Notes under the pieces: generated by a model
Databases searched by the model: none
What the model was told of the DNA's origin: nothing
What the model saw: the letters and a program-made list of their open reading frames with translations, nothing else
Translations under genes and position numbers: made by a program
Shown: piece by piece, positions 42,593 to 53,980 of the stretch
How the letters are laid out: each line of letters opens with the position of its first letter
How positions within the stretch are numbered: the first letter of the stretch is position 1
Origin: Platerodrilus igneus
Lineage: Eukaryota > Arthropoda > Insecta > Coleoptera > Lycidae
Direction of reading: 5' to 3'
Length of the DNA: 64,000 bases
Assembly (NCBI GenBank): GCA_036346225.1
Contig: JARFIW010000835.1
Location: forward strand, 1,721,829-1,785,828

Positions 42593-43203
42593 TTGCTGTA
42601 AGTAAAACGCTTAATATTATAAAAACAAACCACAAAAAGATGACAACCTTAAAGAAAAAACAAAACTAAGTATATCATCGATCATGGAACTATTTGTGTA
42701 TGCGTCAATACCACATATTTTCAAATTAATGACCAATTCTACAAACAGAGCTTCGGAATGGCGATGGGAAGTCCACAAACACCAATCTTTAGCAATATAT
42801 TCATGGAAGAATTCGAGAAAGAAGTAATATTCACACAAGAATTGAAATCACTAATCTGGTGGAGATACGCTATGCTATTTGGCTTAATAATACTGCACTA
42901 ATTAAAAACTTTGTAGATTAAATTAACGAAATAGAACCAACTAATAAATTCACATATGAAGTAGAGCAACATGAAAAACTTCCATTTTTGGTTAGCAGAA
43001 ACCATACAACATTTAATACATCGGTATACAGTAAACCAACACACACAAACAGATACTTAAAAGTTGATTCAAACCACCCACACTGTGTCAAATGAAGAAT
43101 TATCAAAACCATGTATGTGAGAGCGAAATTAATATCATCAAACGAAGAAATTTTAAAGAAAGAAAAAGACCTAAACAAATGTACACTAATAAAAAACAAA
43201 TAC
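42593..43203 (+). mobile_element. PLE copy 2, plus strand, RT fragment (head-to-head with copy 1)
   Basis: Starts abruptly in the RT (KRLILLKQTTKR-type reading, STYQFQI) at an inverted junction with copy 1. It gives MAMGSPQTPIFSNIFMEEF (RT motif) and WWRYAMLFG. A 12-base deletion removes the catalytic YVDD codons that copy 4 retains at 48453-48464. The sequence ends at 43203 in the post-RT linker, where LTR-like sequence begins. Confidence 0.8.
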
Positions 43204-43609
43204 TGTTCACGCGCGGGGGGTCTTATAAATTTATACATCGACTTACCTCCGCGGTGTTTTGTTGTTCTAAGCTGCAGTTCCTATTCTTTCAACCAAGTGG
43301 ACTGTATGCGAATTGAGTCTATGTTACGTTACACTTGCACTGTGTTTTTTAGGGGGTTTAACAACTGAAGTCTGCGGCACTTGACTAACTTACGGGTACC
43401 GAACGAAAAACCGACGACCGTTCTGCTTCAATATCCATAAGAAAGTGTTTTTTCATTGCTACCCTTAGTCCCACTTATTCACACATGCACCAGGAATTTT
43501 TACGGCAGGATATAAGGGAACAAGGGATGACAGTTTTACTATTAGATTTACGACTACAAATTTACGACTTAAAATTAAACACGCAAACGTGCGACAAAGA
43601 GACCGAACA
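43204..43609. repeat. Possible solo LTR between two PLE blocks
   Basis: 406 bp that is not PLE, begins TGTTCACGCGCGG and ends GACCGAACA, so the ends are inverted TGTTC/GAACA as in LTRs. A TATAAATTTATA stretch lies near the start. It is GC-richer than its surroundings. No target-site duplication is found, possibly because it sits at the breakpoint of a duplicated PLE block. The family is unknown. Confidence 0.4.
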
Positions 43610-44096
43610 TCCCGCCTTTGAATTCTTGTGTGAATATTGCATCTTTTGGAATTCTTGCATGAATATATTACTAAAATTGGCGATGGTGGATTTCTCATCG
43701 CTATTCTGGAGCTCTGTTTGTAGAATTGGTCATTTATTTGAAAATATGTGGTATTGACGCATACATCAAGTAATTCCGGGATCGATGATATACTTAGTTT
43801 TGTTCTTTCATTAAGGTTGTCATCTTTTTGTAGTTTGCTTTTTAGAATATTAAGCATTTTGTTTACAGGGACTTTTGTGAAGAGATTTACTACATCAAAA
43901 CTTACCATTTTGTGCGTATTTTCAATTTTTATGAATTTTTGATAGGCCGTAAAAGTGGGATGGTGTGCTGTAATGGGGAACCAGTTGTTTGTTTTCGAAC
44001 TCATTTTTAAATTTATATGGAGTTTGTATATTTTATTTTTAATTGAGTTTGATGGGTCCGTTTGTAAACTGATGTAGTTCTCATTGTTTAACAGTT

Positions 44097-44502
44097 CTGA
44101 ATCTCGGTAAAATAAGACATACAATCAGAAATCTCTCAATTGTATAAATAGAAACATGTTAAAAAATGTTTCCCAAATTATTGAATTTATATAAAATTCA
44201 CCAATAAAAATTAATTAGCTGATTTCACGTTAAGCGTATTGGCTACCATAGGAAAGTCGATCCCAGGTCGCAACACAAATTGAAGGCAATCATTCTTTTA
44301 AACTTTAAAAATTTTTGCTTAGTGTATTCAAACTAAATATTTCAAACATCAATAAATCAAAGTAACCTTCAATTTATGTCATAAACGTCAAACTTGAAGT
44401 TTTTATTATTTTGACAACGATCCTAGGTCATGGATCGAAACGTAAATAAAATAGATTTTAAAAACTATGAGTGGTTTCATTCCCAAAGAAGATTAAGAAG
44501 AA
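44097..44502 (+). mobile_element. PLE 3'-terminal fragment inserted with a 12-bp target-site duplication
   Basis: 406 bp between two copies of TGTTTAACAGTT (44085-44096 and 44503-44514). It matches the tail of PLE copy 5 (59870-60235): CAATTGTATAAATAGAAACA, ATTTCACGTTAAGC, CACAAATTGAAGGC, TTTTGACAACGAT, ATCGAAACGTAAATAAA, ending CCCAAAGAAGATTAAG. It is therefore a severely 5'-truncated PLE insertion and defines the true 3' end of the element. Confidence 0.82.
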
Positions 44503-44962
44503 TGTTTAACAGTTCGTTGACTTTGCATTGTAATAGTTTTTATCCATTACTACTATTGCATTGCCTTTGTCAGCAGGTAGAATTATAATTGAGTTATCGT
44601 TTTTTAGATTGTGAATTGCTTATATTTCGTTGCTATTTACATTTAGTTTTATTTTGTGATTCTATATCGATTTTGCACCGTACTCTAAATTCGTTTATTT
44701 GATTTCCTTCGAATTGGTACGTTGTTTTCTTTGGTGTTACTGCAAAGTTCAGGCCTTCTGATACAATTAGTTTTTCTGTGTCGTAAATAGTTCTGTTCAT
44801 AAATTTATTTATTTATTTAACGGGAAACCCCTTTTTACCAACACTTACAAATATTTACAACAGCATGTTATAGTAAAAAACAAAAACAAAAACAAAAAGC
44901 AAAAAGCATAAAAGCACATTCTAAAGCATAAACAATTAATCTAAATGTACATTGATCTAATT

Positions 44963-45307
44963 TCATGCAAACAACATTTTCCGCAAAGTACTACGGAAAT
45001 TATTGATCGAAGGGCAGAACCAATCAAGTTGAGGAAACTTCTCTGAATAAACTGCACATCGGTTAAGGTATGAATGGTAACCATAATTTGTGGTATGTAT
45101 ATAACGATATACAAATGCAGTTGCAGTACCTCTGGTGACTCTATTGGGAACGTTGAAGTGAACTTGATGTAGAATTTCAGGACAGCAAATCAGATAGTTT
45201 ATAATTTTAAATAGAAAGCACAAGTCCAGAAAAAGATGTCTTTGTTGTATACTTAAGAGTTGGAGTTCATTCATCAAGTTGACAGTAGAGTAAGATGAAC
45301 CGTACAT
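44963..45307 (-). pseudogene. Jockey-type ORF2: C-terminal piece
   Basis: 114 residues with ELQLLSIQQRHLFLDLCFLF, VHFNVPNRVTRGTATAF, LDWFCPSINNFRS and LRKML, the usual post-RT ending of Jockey/CR1 ORF2, followed by the 3' UTR and the tail at 44813. Confidence 0.75.
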
Positions 45308-45468
45308 GTTCCATTTGTAAGCAACGATGCCGTAGAAACTTCTTTTGGACTTTCTCTATTTTATTAATATGAGTTTTATAATGAGGTGACCAGATAACAG
45401 ACCCATATTCCAAGATACTCTGAACTAAGGATAAATACAGTAATTTAATGGTTTCATAGGAAAAGTTT

Positions 45469-46209
45469 CTAGAGTTTCTTTGTAAAACCTAGCATCTGCA
45501 AGGCTTTGGTTTGAACATAGGCAATATGTGAAATATATGAGAGCTTGGAGTCAAGTACAACCCCAAGATCTTTGATTTTTACAACACGTTGAAGAATAAC
45601 ATTTTCTACAAAGTAATCCATATGATCTGTATTAGTCGCACGAGAGTAAGTGATCACATAACATTTATTAGTATTAAGAAAAAGTCTATTTAATTCACAC
45701 CATACAACCAGCGAATCAAGATCAGCTTGAATTAATAGGTGATCACTTGCATAAAAAATGGATTTGTACAGCTTTAAATCATCAGCATATAACAGGAAGG
45801 AGCAGTATTTGAAGCAGCTGACAATGTCATTAATAAAAAGAAGAAATAATAGGGGCCCAAGGTGCGAACCTTGCGGTAACCCCGAATGCACAGTAAATTT
45901 GAATGATACAAATTGTTTGTATTTAACTGCCTGAACTCTGCCATAAAGATATGATGAAAGCCAGTTGTAGATGTTTCCTCCAAAACCAGTCTTGTCTAAT
46001 TTCTGCATCAGAAGATTTAAGTTCACTCGATCAAAGGCTTTAGAGAAGTCCGTGTAAATAGCCTCAACCTCTAGACCATTCTCCAATGATTGTATAATTG
46101 AATTAGTGAATACTAGTAAATTTGTTGTGGTGGACTTGTGTTGTTGAAAACCATGCTGGTTACAACTTATTATTTCTTTACAATTCCAGTATAGAAATTT
46201 AGAAATCAA
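45469..46209 (-). pseudogene. Jockey-type ORF2: RT core
   Basis: Open for 246 residues: NQHGFQQHKSTTTNLL, IYTDFSKAFDRVN, HSGLPQGSHLGPLLFLLF, the catalytic LLYADDLKLY and VKIKDLGVVLDSKL. It is separated from 46397-47770 by stops and a frame change, and from the C-terminal piece (45307-44963) by further stops. Of all non-LTR copies here this RT core looks the best preserved. Confidence 0.85.
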
Positions 46210-46396
46210 GAAATCTAACAGTTTTGGAATAGCAGATTGAGTACATATACCTCTATAATTAGATACATCCTCTTTGTCTCCGGCTTTAAATATAGGATTT
46301 ATATAACTGAGTTTCCATTTTGAAGGAATTTGCCAAGAGACAAAGAAAGGTTAAATAAATCTGTTAATGGTGAACAGAGGCCATAAATGCATTTCT

Positions 46397-47770
46397 TTAA
46401 TAAGATGGAAGGAATACCATCTGGACCAGGTAACTTGCAATTTTTATATTGCATATAGCTTTAAAAACTTCACTTTTACTAAATTGTAAATTCTGTAAAT
46501 TTAGTGATTGGGCGACAGTTGTGTCAGGTGGAACTATGTCTTCTAAATAATAAACTTGTGAAAAGTATTCAGCAAATAAGTTCACTATACTCAAACCATC
46601 AGTGCCTTTGGTATTATTAAATTTCATTTGTTCAGGAATTCGGTTTGTATTTTTCAGATTGTTAATATGTGTCCAGAAGTTTCGAGGATTTGTTTGTATA
46701 CTATGTTCTGTACATAGTATGTACTTCGAATAAAGCCGAGCACTGAGACGTTTGGCTAGGCTACGATAGAAGATAAACCTGTGGTAAGACTCCAACTTAT
46801 TTGACAATTTATAATGCTTATGAGCAGCTTTTTTCATGTATATAAGATTAATAAGTTCCTTACTGAACCAACTAGGAAATGTAAAGGGTTTAATAAGCTT
46901 CTTAGGAACATAGGATTCCAAGCCATGTTGAAGTAAATAGTAAAAATGTTCAGTGGCATCATCAATATTCTTCATTGTTGTACAAAATGACCAATCAATT
47001 GTATTAAGGTAGTGGTTAAGGGATTCATAATCCACTTTATGAAAATCATATCTATATTCCTCATATTGTAGATAAGGTTGCTCTTTTTCAATCAGTACTT
47101 CAAAAGTTAATGCTCTGTGGTGATAACTGTTATTCATTATTAAATCTATGGCTGGCAAAACATTCAGAATGGGAATGTTAGAAAAAACAAGATCCAAGAG
47201 TCGGTTGTTGTTATTATAAACCCTATTATGCTGTTTCAGATTAAGCAGAGAAGAAGAGGCAATTAAAGGTTCAGATGCATCCCCATAGTTGCATAAGATA
47301 AATTTATTATTATTCCAGGTTGCTCGAGGTATATTAAAATCACCACATAAAACTATTTTAGCATTAGGGTAATTAATACCGACCTCTTCAATAGCACTAC
47401 AATAAGATTCGTAAGTCTGAACTGTAGAGGAGGGAGGAATATATACACCCCCAATGATAACTAAGCAACCAATGCCATTGATAGCAATAAAGAGCTGTTC
47501 TACTACAAGTACCCTAGTTTTGATTAATTGTGCAGAGAACGAGGACCGCACTAAAATAAGAACACCACCACCACGCATTTTAGTACTAGTATATTGGCTT
47601 CTATCAACACGGAAAACATTATATAAATCAGTTGTAAGTTCATTATCGTAAATTGCATTATTAAGCCAAGTTTCGGTTATAACTAAAACATCGTAATTAT
47701 TACTGAGGATAATGCTATCTTTAAACTCACTTAAACGGGATCTAAGACCGCCCACATTTTGATAGTACAC
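46397..47770 (-). CDS. Jockey-type ORF2: endonuclease and start of RT (457 residues open)
   Basis: A long open frame starting MYYQNVGGLRSRLSEF. Endonuclease motifs: VLVITETWLN (catalytic Glu), RGGGVLILV, GGVYIPPSS, KIVLCGDFNIP (Asp), RLLDLVFSNI and NNSYHHRALTF, where SDH of relatives is replaced by SYHH, so a catalytic Asp may be missing. The linker FTFPSWFSKELINL and FWTHINNLK follow, then FAEYFSQVY and the first RT residues. A frameshift near 46440 ends it just before the PGPDGIP motif, which is readable in the next frame (about 46410-46430). Confidence 0.85.
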   Translation of the reverse strand: MYYQNVGGLRSRLSEFKDSIILSNNYDVLVITETWLNNAIYDNELTTDLYNVFRVDRSQYTSTKMRGGGVLILVRSSFSAQLIKTRVLVVEQLFIAINGIGCLVIIGGVYIPPSSTVQTYESYCSAIEEVGINYPNAKIVLCGDFNIPRATWNNNKFILCNYGDASEPLIASSSLLNLKQHNRVYNNNNRLLDLVFSNIPILNVLPAIDLIMNNSYHHRALTFEVLIEKEQPYLQYEEYRYDFHKVDYESLNHYLNTIDWSFCTTMKNIDDATEHFYYLLQHGLESYVPKKLIKPFTFPSWFSKELINLIYMKKAAHKHYKLSNKLESYHRFIFYRSLAKRLSARLYSKYILCTEHSIQTNPRNFWTHINNLKNTNRIPEQMKFNNTKGTDGLSIVNLFAEYFSQVYYLEDIVPPDTTVAQSLNLQNLQFSKSEVFKAICNIKIASYLVQMVFLPSY

Positions 47771-48178
47771 AGTTAATTGAAAAAGGGGTAAATCTAGTTT
47801 TTTGTGTAATGTTTACGATTAGTCGGTACAATAGTAGGTGTGTTATTTAAATATTTGATTGTCACTGCTTCCCCTTTTTTTTGGCATTCGCTAAGTTCAC
47901 TTCTAAGCATTTGTAGATAATTTCTTTGTTGTGCAGTGGAATCAGCAGCAACACGAAAAGGTGTATTGACTAACTTTGCACATTTATGATGGTGTTTAGC
48001 ATGGTGTTGCTGTTTTTAACGTTTTAGTTTGCGTGTTACTTTTTTCTAGAAATAGATGATTACATTTCCTTATATGAATTTCTTTTTGTCTGGAAAATTC
48101 TGATTCGTAGTAGGTTGTTGCACTAACGAGAATTTGATCAAAATCATTTATTGTTACCATTATTCGTATGAATAAATG

Positions 48179-49404
48179 TTGCTGTAAGTAAAACGCTTAA
48201 TATTATAAAAACAAACTACAAAAAGATGACAACCTTAAAGAAAAAACAAAACTAAGTATATCATCGATCATGGAACTATTTGTGTATGCGTCAATACCAC
48301 ATATTTTCAAATTAATGACCAATTCGACAAACAGAGCTTCGCAATGGCGATGGGAAGTCCACAAACACCAATCTTTAGCAATATATTCATGGAAGAATTC
48401 GAGAAAGAAGTAATATTCACACAAGAATTGAAATCACTAATCTGGTGGAGATACGTAGATGATGTCTATGCTATTTGGCCTCATAATACAGAACTAATTA
48501 AAAACTTTGTAGATTCAATTAACGAAATAGAACCAACTAATAAATTCACATATGAAGTAGAGCAACATAAAAAATTCCATTTCTGGTTAGCAGAAACCAT
48601 ACAACATTTAATACATCGGTATACAGTAAACCAACATACACAAACAGATACTTAAATGTTGATTCAAACCACCCACACTGTGTCAAATGAAGAATTATCA
48701 AAACCATGTATGTGAGAGCGAAATTAATATCATCAAACAAAGAAATTTTAAAGAAAGAAAAAGACCTAAACAAATGTACACTAATAAAAAACAAATACCA
48801 TAAAAGAATAACAGAAAAAGAAATGAATAAAGTTCCAAAAAATAAAAAGAAGAAAACAGAAACAACGATACGCATCAAAATATGCTCACGATGCCATACA
48901 TAAAAGGATTCTCCGAAAAAGTCCAAAGAATAGAAAACAAATTCAAAATCAAAACAGTATTTACAACCAACAATACACTAAGAACACAATTAACAAGAAC
49001 AAAATCCAAAAGCACAATACAAAGTTCAAAAAACTGCATCTATAAAATACCGTGCGAATGTAACAAGTTTTATATAGGGGAAAGTTCCAGATCATTTGAA
49101 GTTCGATTAAAAGAACATAAATCATTTATAAAAAGAAAATTTGAAAATCCATGATTTGCTCACACACATGGGATTCCCAGTCATAAAATAAACTGGGAGG
49201 ACACACAAATTATTAACAAAGAAGAAAACCACCAAAAATGCAAAATCAAAGAGGCTTATATAACCCTGCTTATATAACCTTTTATAACTGCGTAGTAAAC
49301 GAATCCATTATTTTCAGTAAACAATGGATTCTATTACTAAAAGAAATGACAAATGAAAATCAAATGCCCCCAATATCTAGAGCATTGCAAGTTTTTCCTG
49401 GGTT
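48179..49404 (+). mobile_element. PLE copy 4, plus strand: RT plus GIY-YIG endonuclease
   Basis: The RT part 48344-48655 holds MAMGSPQTPIFSNIFMEEF and the catalytic WWRYVDDVYAIW. After frame changes 48706-48900 and 48882-49154 give the linker (MPYIKGFSEKVQRI) and the GIY-YIG nuclease NCIYKIPCECNKFYIGESSR...EVRLKEHK. Its C-terminal part SHKINWEDTQIINKE follows, ending in GCAAGTTTTTCCTGGG at 49404. There the sequence passes straight into the start of another PLE unit. The best GIY-YIG copy in the window. Confidence 0.85.
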
Positions 49405-50356
49405 TGATTTTGATCAAATTCTCGATAGTGCAAAAACCTACTACGAATCAGACTTTTCCAGACAAAAAGAAATTCACATAAGGAAATGTATCATCTATTT
49501 CTAGAAAAAACCAAAACGTTAAAAACAGCAACACCATGCTAAACACCATCATAAATTTATGAACAGAACTATTTACGACACAGAAAAACTAATTGTATCA
49601 CAAAGCCTAAACTTTGCAGTAACACCAAAGAAAACAACGTACCAATTCGAAGGAAATCAAATAAACGAATTTAGAGTACGATGCAAAATCGATATAGAAT
49701 CACAAAATAAAACCAAATGTAAATAACAACGAAATATAACCAATTCACAATCTAAAAAACGATAACTCAATTATAATTCTACCTGCTGACAAAGGCAATG
49801 CAATAGTAGCAATGGATAAAAACTTTTACGACGCAAAAGTCAACGAACTGTTAAACATGAGAATTACATTAGTTTAAAAATGGACCCGACAAACTCAATT
49901 AAAAATAAAATATACAAACTCTATATAAATTTAAAAATGAGTTCGAAAACAAAGAAAGAAGCAAACTGGTTCCACATTACAGCACACCATCCCACTTTTA
50001 CGGTCTATCAAAAATTCATAAAAAAGTCGTTCTATTGAGACCTATCTTAAGCCCATAGATTGATTCACCATGCCATAATTTAACAAAATTTCTTCAAAAA
50101 TTATAAATACATTAGCAGGCAAAACAAACTCTTTCATAAAAATCAACCAACACTTTTTAGAAAAATTATTAAACATCAAAATTGAAAATACACACAAAAT
50201 GGTAAGTTTTGATGTAGTAAATCTCTTTACAAATGTCCCTGTAAACAAAATGCTTAATATTCTAAAAAGCAAAAAACAAAAAATGACAACCTTAATAAAA
50301 GAACAAAACTAAGTACATCATCGATCATGGAATTACTTGATGTATGCGTCAATACT

Positions 50357-53300
50357 CAGGTGTGGATTTAAGGATCAAGGTCCAGGGGGTCAAAAATGAT
50401 CGAGGCCCAATAACTGTAACATGAAAAGATTCCCTAACTTGTATGTATTCTACAATATATGCTACCTATAACAAGTTTAGTTGAATACAGTTCCTAGAAG
50501 TGTACCTGTGCACGACTCTTTCCAGTGCTTTCTGAGTGGGGTTTCATCGATGTAGGGTATTGCAATGCATTTAAATTTTAGTTGCATGTTTTTACTGTGT
50601 GCGGTGTGCCGTTTTGAATGAGCAAATACTAAAGGTGGATGAAGTGTGAGTGTATATATAAACATTGTAATGGTGGAGTTGGTTTTATCGATTATGTACA
50701 TGTATTTATGTTTCTGTGTTCGAATTACTTACTTTATATTTTAATAAGTGACTGAAACAATATCAAAATTATAAAAAGCGTGTGAAAACATTATTACGAC
50801 TAAATGTAAAAGTGTCTAGAGATCAAGTTGCGGCTACTAGTTTTACATTATGCCTCAGATACCGCCATACAAGTACAAATCTGTTGCTGAAAAAAGTTTG
50901 AAGAAATGATCCAAAACAAAGGCGACTGAGTTTCCATCCTTTTTCGCCAGCAGCAACACCTAGGAATTTTAATCAATGTGAAAATGCAACCCAAAGTGAT
51001 TCTGGATCAGAAAATCAAACTATTGGAAACTTAGATCTGCCCTTTACTTTATCAAGTACTGCAACAAAAATGGTAGAGCAGAAGTGTCAGGAACAAATAC
51101 CTTCTTGTTCAGGCGTCTCTCAAGGTGTTCAAAATGTCCAAATTTGAGATTATTGTGGTTCTAAATCAAATCAGATTCATATTGGCAACAAATATATCAA
51201 AACTCAAACCGATATTATAGTAACCCAAACTTCTGAAATTTCTGGCTTAGAACTCAAAGTATCTAATGACCAAGCAATCGAAAATTGTAGCAAGCGAACA
51301 AGAACTAAACGTTATCCACTTGTAAAATTTCCTACAGACAAGGAACTTTTTGGCGCCAATAATTTAAAAATATCTGATCTAGAATTGTTAGTAATTCAAG
51401 CTGCTTGCCAACCTAAAGCAATAGATATGCCAAATCAAAGTTTTCCCAATGACAAATATGGCAATTTAGCGAATTTTTCTATTCCTTTAAAAACACATTA
51501 GAAGAAATTGTTGCCCGTCCATGGCTGGCATATTCAGTGTTGGTTAATTATATGTATTGTCATTATTGTTGACTTATGGGTGATAGACGCACTAATATGT
51601 CACCATGGGCTAGCACAGGTGTGACTGATTGGAAAAAAAGCCAAGATAAAATTAAAAAACATGCTAAAAGTAATGCTCATCATCAATCCTGATCAGCTAT
51701 TTCTGCATTTTTTTCATAAGCAATCAGTTGATAGTCAATTACAAAAGCAAATTGATGCAGAGATACACCGTTGGAAGGATGTCATTTCAACTCAATTTGA
51801 AGTTATCAAGACTTTATCTAGGTTAAGCTTACCTTTTCGTGACCATTCTGGCAACATAAGTAGTAATTGTTGTGACGTTTATTTAGAAATAATTAAGTTA
51901 TTGGCAAAAAAAGATCCAGTTTTGCAAAATCACATCAACAGTAAAAGCACAGCATTTAAGCAAAACTATTACTGAGGAGCAAATAAGAGTCTTGGCCTAA
52001 TGTGCACTCACTGAAGTATTGGCTAAAATCAACAAAGCAAAATCTTGATCTATTATATTAGATTCTACAATAGATGTAAGTAAAAAAGACCAAATGGCAG
52101 TTATTATTCGGTTTATCAATATAGACGAGCAGTTAAAGTCCGTTAAAATTAATGAAACATTTTTAGATTATTTACATATAACTGATGCCACAGCATTAGG
52201 TTTAATAACTACGATTGAAAATTATATTAAATGCTTAAAATTAAATGTACATTTTATACGCGGACAGTCATATGATGGTGCAAGTGTTATGTCTGGAGTA
52301 GAAGAAAAACTTCAAAAATATATGGAAAATATGGTTGAAAAATTAGAAGAATCGCCATTACAATCTAACCATATTCAAACATGTTCCATTTATGCCATAT
52401 GTGCAGTGTCCGGTTCACCAATTAAACGTTGTTCTACAACATGTTGCCGAAAAGAATGCTCCAAATGATATTGTGAATTATTTTGATACAATTCAAACAA
52501 TATATAACTTCTTTGCTTAGTCAAATTATCGTTGGAATAAATATATGGTCAGTGTTGAAACAGAAAACGGCATTCAAAGCCGCAGAGAAATGGAAGAAGT
52601 ACTTTCAAATGTATTACTTGAAATGAAGGTGGATGGGTTTGACGAAGATGAAAATACAGAACCGCTGAAAAGTGCAGACAATGAGAAAACAGCTACTAAG
52701 TACAAGTCAGTACCAAGTCAAATAAAAAAAGCTTCAAAAAATATATCCTACACGTGGAGTGCAAGAAGACAGTCAATTCAAGCTCTTATTTTGAATATAA
52801 CATCAATTATCAATACTTTTGAATCGTTATTTGATGAAAGAAGAAAGCCTAAAGAAGTACGAGAATCAGAAATTCTAATGCATAAAATTGATTTTCAGTT
52901 TATATTAGCGTTATGGTTGCACAAAATTTTAGTTAATTTCGATGAAACTTCAACTTTCTTACAATAAAAAAATATTGACTTGCAACAAGTCGCAAAATGT
53001 TTTGATATCAGCTTATGTCGAATGACGGTAATTCGTACCGACGAAAAAATTTGAGCAATTTGTTGATAAAGCGAAACACATCTGGATTGAGGTGCTGAGA
53101 AACGACGAAAATGAAGCTGAGTTTCAAAATATTAGAATTAGAAGGAAAAAAAATCACTTCGACAAATGTGGTGTTGATGAAGTTATAATTGACCCTAAGT
53201 TTTTCGGTACAGAACAAATATGAATTATCAAGTGTTAGATGGAATTATTTCTGAAACAAGAGTATGATTGAATGGTTTAAAAGTATGTATTGAGATGTTT

Positions 53301-53980
53301 TCATGCATGTTTCCAGAAAATTTTTTCAAATTGTCAGAACATATCCAAAATTCCACTACAAAAATACTCGACAGATTTCCAAAAGATTTCACAAGTAATT
53401 TGAATAACCAATTACTAAACTTTCAAGACTATTTTAGTGAAAAATTTCGTAAAAACAAAACAAAAAACCTAATAGATTTTTTGGAATTAATTCTAAAAAA
53501 TCAACTAATAGATTCTTACTCAGAAATAGTTGTCCTATTCAGATTGTTTCTTACACTACCGATTGGTGTAGCATCTGCTGAAAGATCGTTTAGTGTACTG
53601 AGAAGAATAAAGACCTATATGCGGGTCACAATGAGTCAGGAGAGACTTAGTAGTTTAGCACGATTAGCAATTAAATGGAGAATTGTACAGGAGCTTAATC
53701 TTGACGAGGTGATTAAAAACTTTCGAAGTGAAGGTTCGTAGAAGGGCCCACTTTTAATTTTACGTGTTTTAATTTTTTATTATATTTTGGATACTATGCA
53801 CTGTTAAGTTATGAATTAAAATATTTATACTGCGTCAGTTGGCTACATTATATTCTAGCTCTTTGCAAAACCTCATAAAAGTAAGGTTTGTAAAAGGTAT
53901 TTGAAATGTTTATGCCTAAGGGTCCAGACAACTTAAGGGGCCTGGGAGCACAGCCCCCCCCCCCCGTAAAACTGCCCCTA
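50357..53980 (+). mobile_element. hAT transposon (ZMYM1-like), 3.6 kb
   Basis: Flanked by an 8-bp duplication, TCAATACT (50349-50356) and TCAATACC (53981-53988), with one mismatch; 8 bp is the hAT hallmark. The ends are CAGGTGTGGATTTAAGG on the left and, on the other strand, TAGGGGCAGTTTTACGG, imperfect inverted repeats. A run of 12 C lies near the right end. Removal restores PLE copy 4b exactly. It contains one decayed transposase gene. Confidence 0.9.
50854..53741 (+). pseudogene. hAT transposase (ZMYM1/TTF-type), multiply broken
   Basis: Starts near MPQIPPYKYKSVAEKSLKK (50854) and is traceable in shifting frames. A TTF-type zinc-finger region lies at about 51300-51620 (FPTDKELFG-like, WLAYSVLVNYMYCHYC). 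Then come LPFRDHSGNIS (51661-51975), the catalytic-region LDSTIDVSKKDQM (about 52060-52095) and RGQSYDGASVMSG (52094-52468). 52545-52967 is the insertion domain, and 53268-53741 is the dimerisation domain with VASAERSFSVLRRIKTYMR. At least six stops or frameshifts make it inactive. A full protein would be about 900 residues, the usual size for this group. Confidence 0.82.

Larger units (their letters stand above)
44813..47981 (-). mobile_element. Jockey-type non-LTR retrotransposon inserted in PLE copy 3
   Basis: Minus-strand element. The 3' end at 44813 is a TTTATTTATTTA run (A-rich tail on the element strand). The 5' end at 47981 lies in the last third of ORF1 (TIKYLNNTPTIV, related to the ORF1 at 1160-1900). 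A short duplication ATTTAT flanks it. PLE sequence that is continuous at 42405-42420 is split here. It contains ORF1 tail, endonuclease, RT and C-terminal region in order, so it is about 3.2 kb and only 5'-truncated. Confidence 0.88.
43610..48178 (-). mobile_element. PLE copy 3, minus strand, interrupted twice
   Basis: PLE sequence is 43618-44096, 44503-44812 and 47982-48178. It repeats 41640-42592 closely, including the VYQKFIK/IENTHK deletion, the RT core SFDVVNLFTKVPVNKML, and the N-terminus near 48140. Two insertions split it: a PLE tail (44097-44502) and a Jockey-type retrotransposon (44813-47981). It ends at the same head-to-head junction as copies 1/2, but with a short extra sequence (TTCGTATGAATAAAT) at 48163-48180. 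Confidence 0.82.

Noticed and set aside
42593..43203. Group II intron or retron-type RT because of an isolated YVDD-like RT
   Set aside because: Linked GIY-YIG domain, tandem/inverted arrangement and tail structure fit Penelope-like elements.
43465..44124. 219-codon minus-strand frame as one protein
   Set aside because: It joins PLE RT residues to non-PLE LTR-like sequence and to the inserted PLE tail; the continuity is accidental.
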